From Mycoplasma imitans ATCC 51306 (GTDB taxonomy: Bacteria; Bacillota_I; Bacilli_A; Mycoplasmatales; Mycoplasmoidaceae), in the NCBI RefSeq assembly GCF_000518305.1, contig NZ_KI912418.1:1-50438 (forward strand): a stretch of 50,438 nt of DNA, given 5' to 3'. The position numbers and the translations under genes are program-made. The notes under the pieces are model-generated. The model saw nothing but the letters and a program-made list of their open reading frames with translations. It was not told the DNA's origin and did no database searches. Positions 48,740-50,438 of the stretch are shown piece by piece. Numbering within the stretch: the stretch's first letter is position 1; each line of letters opens with the position of its first letter.

Positions 48740-49890
48740 TAGTTAGCTTATGTTATTAAAAGATTTTTTTGTAGTTAATAAACTATCAACTACAGTTTTC
48801 AACTATGTTGCTGATATAAACTAATCTCCATAAAGTTTTAGAAAAAGAGAAGAGTTTTTCTATGCTGTTTTAGTTCTTTTGACAACTTCACCTGCCTGCT
48901 TGGCTAGAACCTACTCACTTATTTTTTTTAATATTAAAGCTGTATTTTGCGTCTTCTCAACTGTCTCCGCTGTATATGTTTTTTTTAAGTTCCTTAAAAA
49001 ATCTGATCTCGTGGAGTATGATACATATTTCGCGGCATTTCTAATCATATAAAGAGTGTAAGTAATATGCGTTGTTTTTTGGATAAATGTTTTCAATTGC
49101 TCCTTTAGGCCATCTGAAACTATAATGCATGTTTCAGACAATACTTGACCCTTCAGATTATCAACAAGGTTTGTTTATTCAGTATCCCATTCAGTGCTAT
49201 AAGCTCTTTTTGACAGTCAGCATTGATTCCTATCACCAGATAAAGTATTTTATTTTCATACTTTTAACATCCACTTTCTGTGTTTTTTATCTTAAAACTT
49301 TGCAGTAATCATTATGGCTGGATAGTTGTTTTCTAATGGTCTTTCATGTCAATCGCACATCTCATTTTGAATAGTTTTTAAGCAATTTTAGATTACGCTA
49401 GAACTTACTTTAAAAACATACGTAGTCGTTATTTAATAAACAATTTCATTGTTTGAGAAACGAGCAAAAGCTAAAGAAAGAACATCTAAGATAACTTATT
49501 TTGAATGATTATTTGATATTTCGGGGTAATTAGGGAATCTTTCTTTTCGCCACGAATTCTTTTCATTCTTATAGGAATTTTCCTTGCTTACATTTAACAT
49601 TTCTAGTGTTTGGCTGTTTTGATACTTAACAACATTTTCTCTCAACAATTCTAGTTTACCGATGCGTTAATCATCAACCTGAGCCTGAAAACAGGCTTAA
49701 CAATATAATGAATGATGTTTAATAGTTACTTTCAATACCAGAACCAAATTGTTTAACAAACTAAATAATTAATTTTCAAATCTGTTTCATTTGCTCGTCG
49801 TTTTACTTCTTATTTTTTTTTAACTCTTACCAAATTATATTTAGCTATCTCTTTTAGGTTAATTAACTGTTTTACACAAAATTGATTCGG
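48740..49890 (-). mobile_element. Degenerate IS256-family insertion sequence, right copy
   Basis: The minus strand carries a decayed IS256/Mutator transposase with many stops and frameshifts. From its 5' end: an end-like GTTTTACACAAAATT near 49867-49882; VLDVLSLAFARFSNNEIVY; RPLENNYPAIMIT, where the first catalytic Asp is replaced; IGINADCQKELIAL; and the open part at 49141-48911, CIIVSDGLKEQLKTF then MIRNAAKYVSYSTRSDF, which contains the second conserved Asp. LVYISNIVENCS near 48810 matches the IYTTNxIE motif. It is clearly inactive. It shares its first 400 bases with the fragment at 36700-37097 and lies in the same orientation, on the other side of the protease cluster. Confidence 0.8.
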
Positions 49891-50042
49891 CGCTATAATT
49901 TCCTATAACGACGAATAAAGTTATTAATCATAATTAAATTAGGTAAACAAAAACAAAATCTTAATATTTAAAAATTTGACAGAAAAGTTGATTTTTTATA
50001 TTAGTATAAGTTATATTAGTTGATTTATAAGATAGTCCAAGC

Positions 50043-50074
50043 TATCATTTTTAAATCTTTAAAAATGATATTTT
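50043..50074 (+). terminator. Hairpin with T run upstream of the fourth subtilase remnant
   Basis: TATCATTTTTAAA (50043-50055) pairs perfectly with TTTAAAAATGATA (50058-50070), with TTTT next. Some A-T pairs must open to form the loop. It lies 84 bases before the remnant's ATG, so it may be a terminator, or part of an attenuator or leader. Confidence 0.5.
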
Positions 50075-50153
50075 AAAAAATCTTTGAATAAATAGATATA
50101 TCTACTAATTCAAAGTTAGTTTGGATTATTTACATCTATTATTAGGAGATTTT

Positions 50154-50438
50154 ATGAAGTTAAATAAAATTATAAGTGTAATTTCACTAAGGATAATGGA
50201 AGAAGGGATTAGAACAAGACAATAAAGATTCAACTAGTTCAATAAATTACGATGAACAAAACTTCAATTTGACCTTTAAAAAAACCGATGGTAGTTTTTT
50301 AAAAGAGCAGAATCATTAGATAATTTTGAATTTCTAAAAGTGTCTATTACTGAGGATAAGCTTACGAAATTGTTGTTTCTAAGCCTAGTCAAAAACCATC
50401 TAAAACAGAAACAGAACTAGCTTTATCTTGAACAAAAG
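50154..50438 (+). pseudogene. Fourth subtilase copy: N- and C-terminal remnants joined by a deletion
   Basis: A strong Shine-Dalgarno (AGGAGA) precedes ATG 50154, and MKLNKIISVISL matches the signal peptides of the three proteases. The frame then stops at a TAA after 24 codons. The following sequence, read with small frameshifts, gives FNLTFKKTDGSFLK, NFEFLKVSITED, YEIVVSKPSQKPSK and ELALSW, which matches the C-terminal beta domain of the proteases (YDLILKKDN, YEFIKYTIPEDG, YDLVVSK, ELALSW). About 550 residues including the whole catalytic domain are missing. It runs off the right edge; a membrane-protein partner may follow. Its orientation is opposite to the main cluster. Confidence 0.75.

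Noticed and set aside
48911..49141. Stand-alone 76-residue gene
   Set aside because: It is the best-preserved open segment of a decayed IS256-family transposase whose motifs continue on both sides in other frames.

Overview
The window is a low-G+C mollicute chromosome segment that reads UGA as tryptophan: nearly every long gene is continuous only if in-frame TGA codons are read through, while TAA and TAG close the frames. Gene content and order point to the pneumoniae clade. ptsI sits next to an MG428-type sigma factor, rpsO next to an RNase J paralogue, and an MG422-like protein abuts uvrA. A dxr gene shows an MEP isoprenoid pathway. Together with amplified subtilisin-like proteases this best fits Mycoplasma (Mycoplasmoides) gallisepticum or a close relative. 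The species is an inference; no database was searched.

Layout. 1-1606: 3' part of a 23S rRNA, 5S rRNA and a terminator. 1611-4955 (minus): a giant single-pass surface protein converging on the rRNA operon. 5049-9775: lysS, a tail-anchored double J-domain protein, a HugZ-family haem oxygenase-like gene broken by an in-frame TAG, and a ZIP metal transporter. 9752-13011: a minus-strand unknown, ptsI, and a small sigma-70-like factor whose start codon lies in a perfect hairpin stem. 13012-13454: a probable small RNA. 13455-23300: rpsO, a metal-site-less RNase J paralogue, a degenerate FtsK-like ATPase, a thioredoxin-like protein, a degenerate ABC ATPase with a very large insertion, and uvrA. 23346-33077: tsf-pyrH-frr-cdsA-dxr-rseP-polC, which is the Firmicutes order without uppS and proS. 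33099-36479: an SF1 helicase with a C-terminal Vsr/REase-like domain.

36480-50438 is the accessory region. Three tandem minus-strand units (37226-48315) each pair a secreted subtilase with a roughly 490-residue membrane protein made of two related five-helix halves. Only the third protease is intact. The first has a 1-base deletion at the catalytic histidine codon and the second has two TAA codons. All three membrane partners are open. All three proteases carry Glu where subtilases have the catalytic Asp. The block is bracketed by two same-orientation remnants of an IS256-family transposase. Past the right remnant lies a fourth, internally deleted subtilase on the opposite strand, running off the window edge.

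The left 36 kb is mostly housekeeping: rRNA, translation, PTS phosphotransfer, DNA repair and replication, phospholipid and isoprenoid synthesis. The protease/membrane-protein cluster is the best candidate for an undescribed system. The hairpin over the sigma factor start codon is the most striking regulatory signal.
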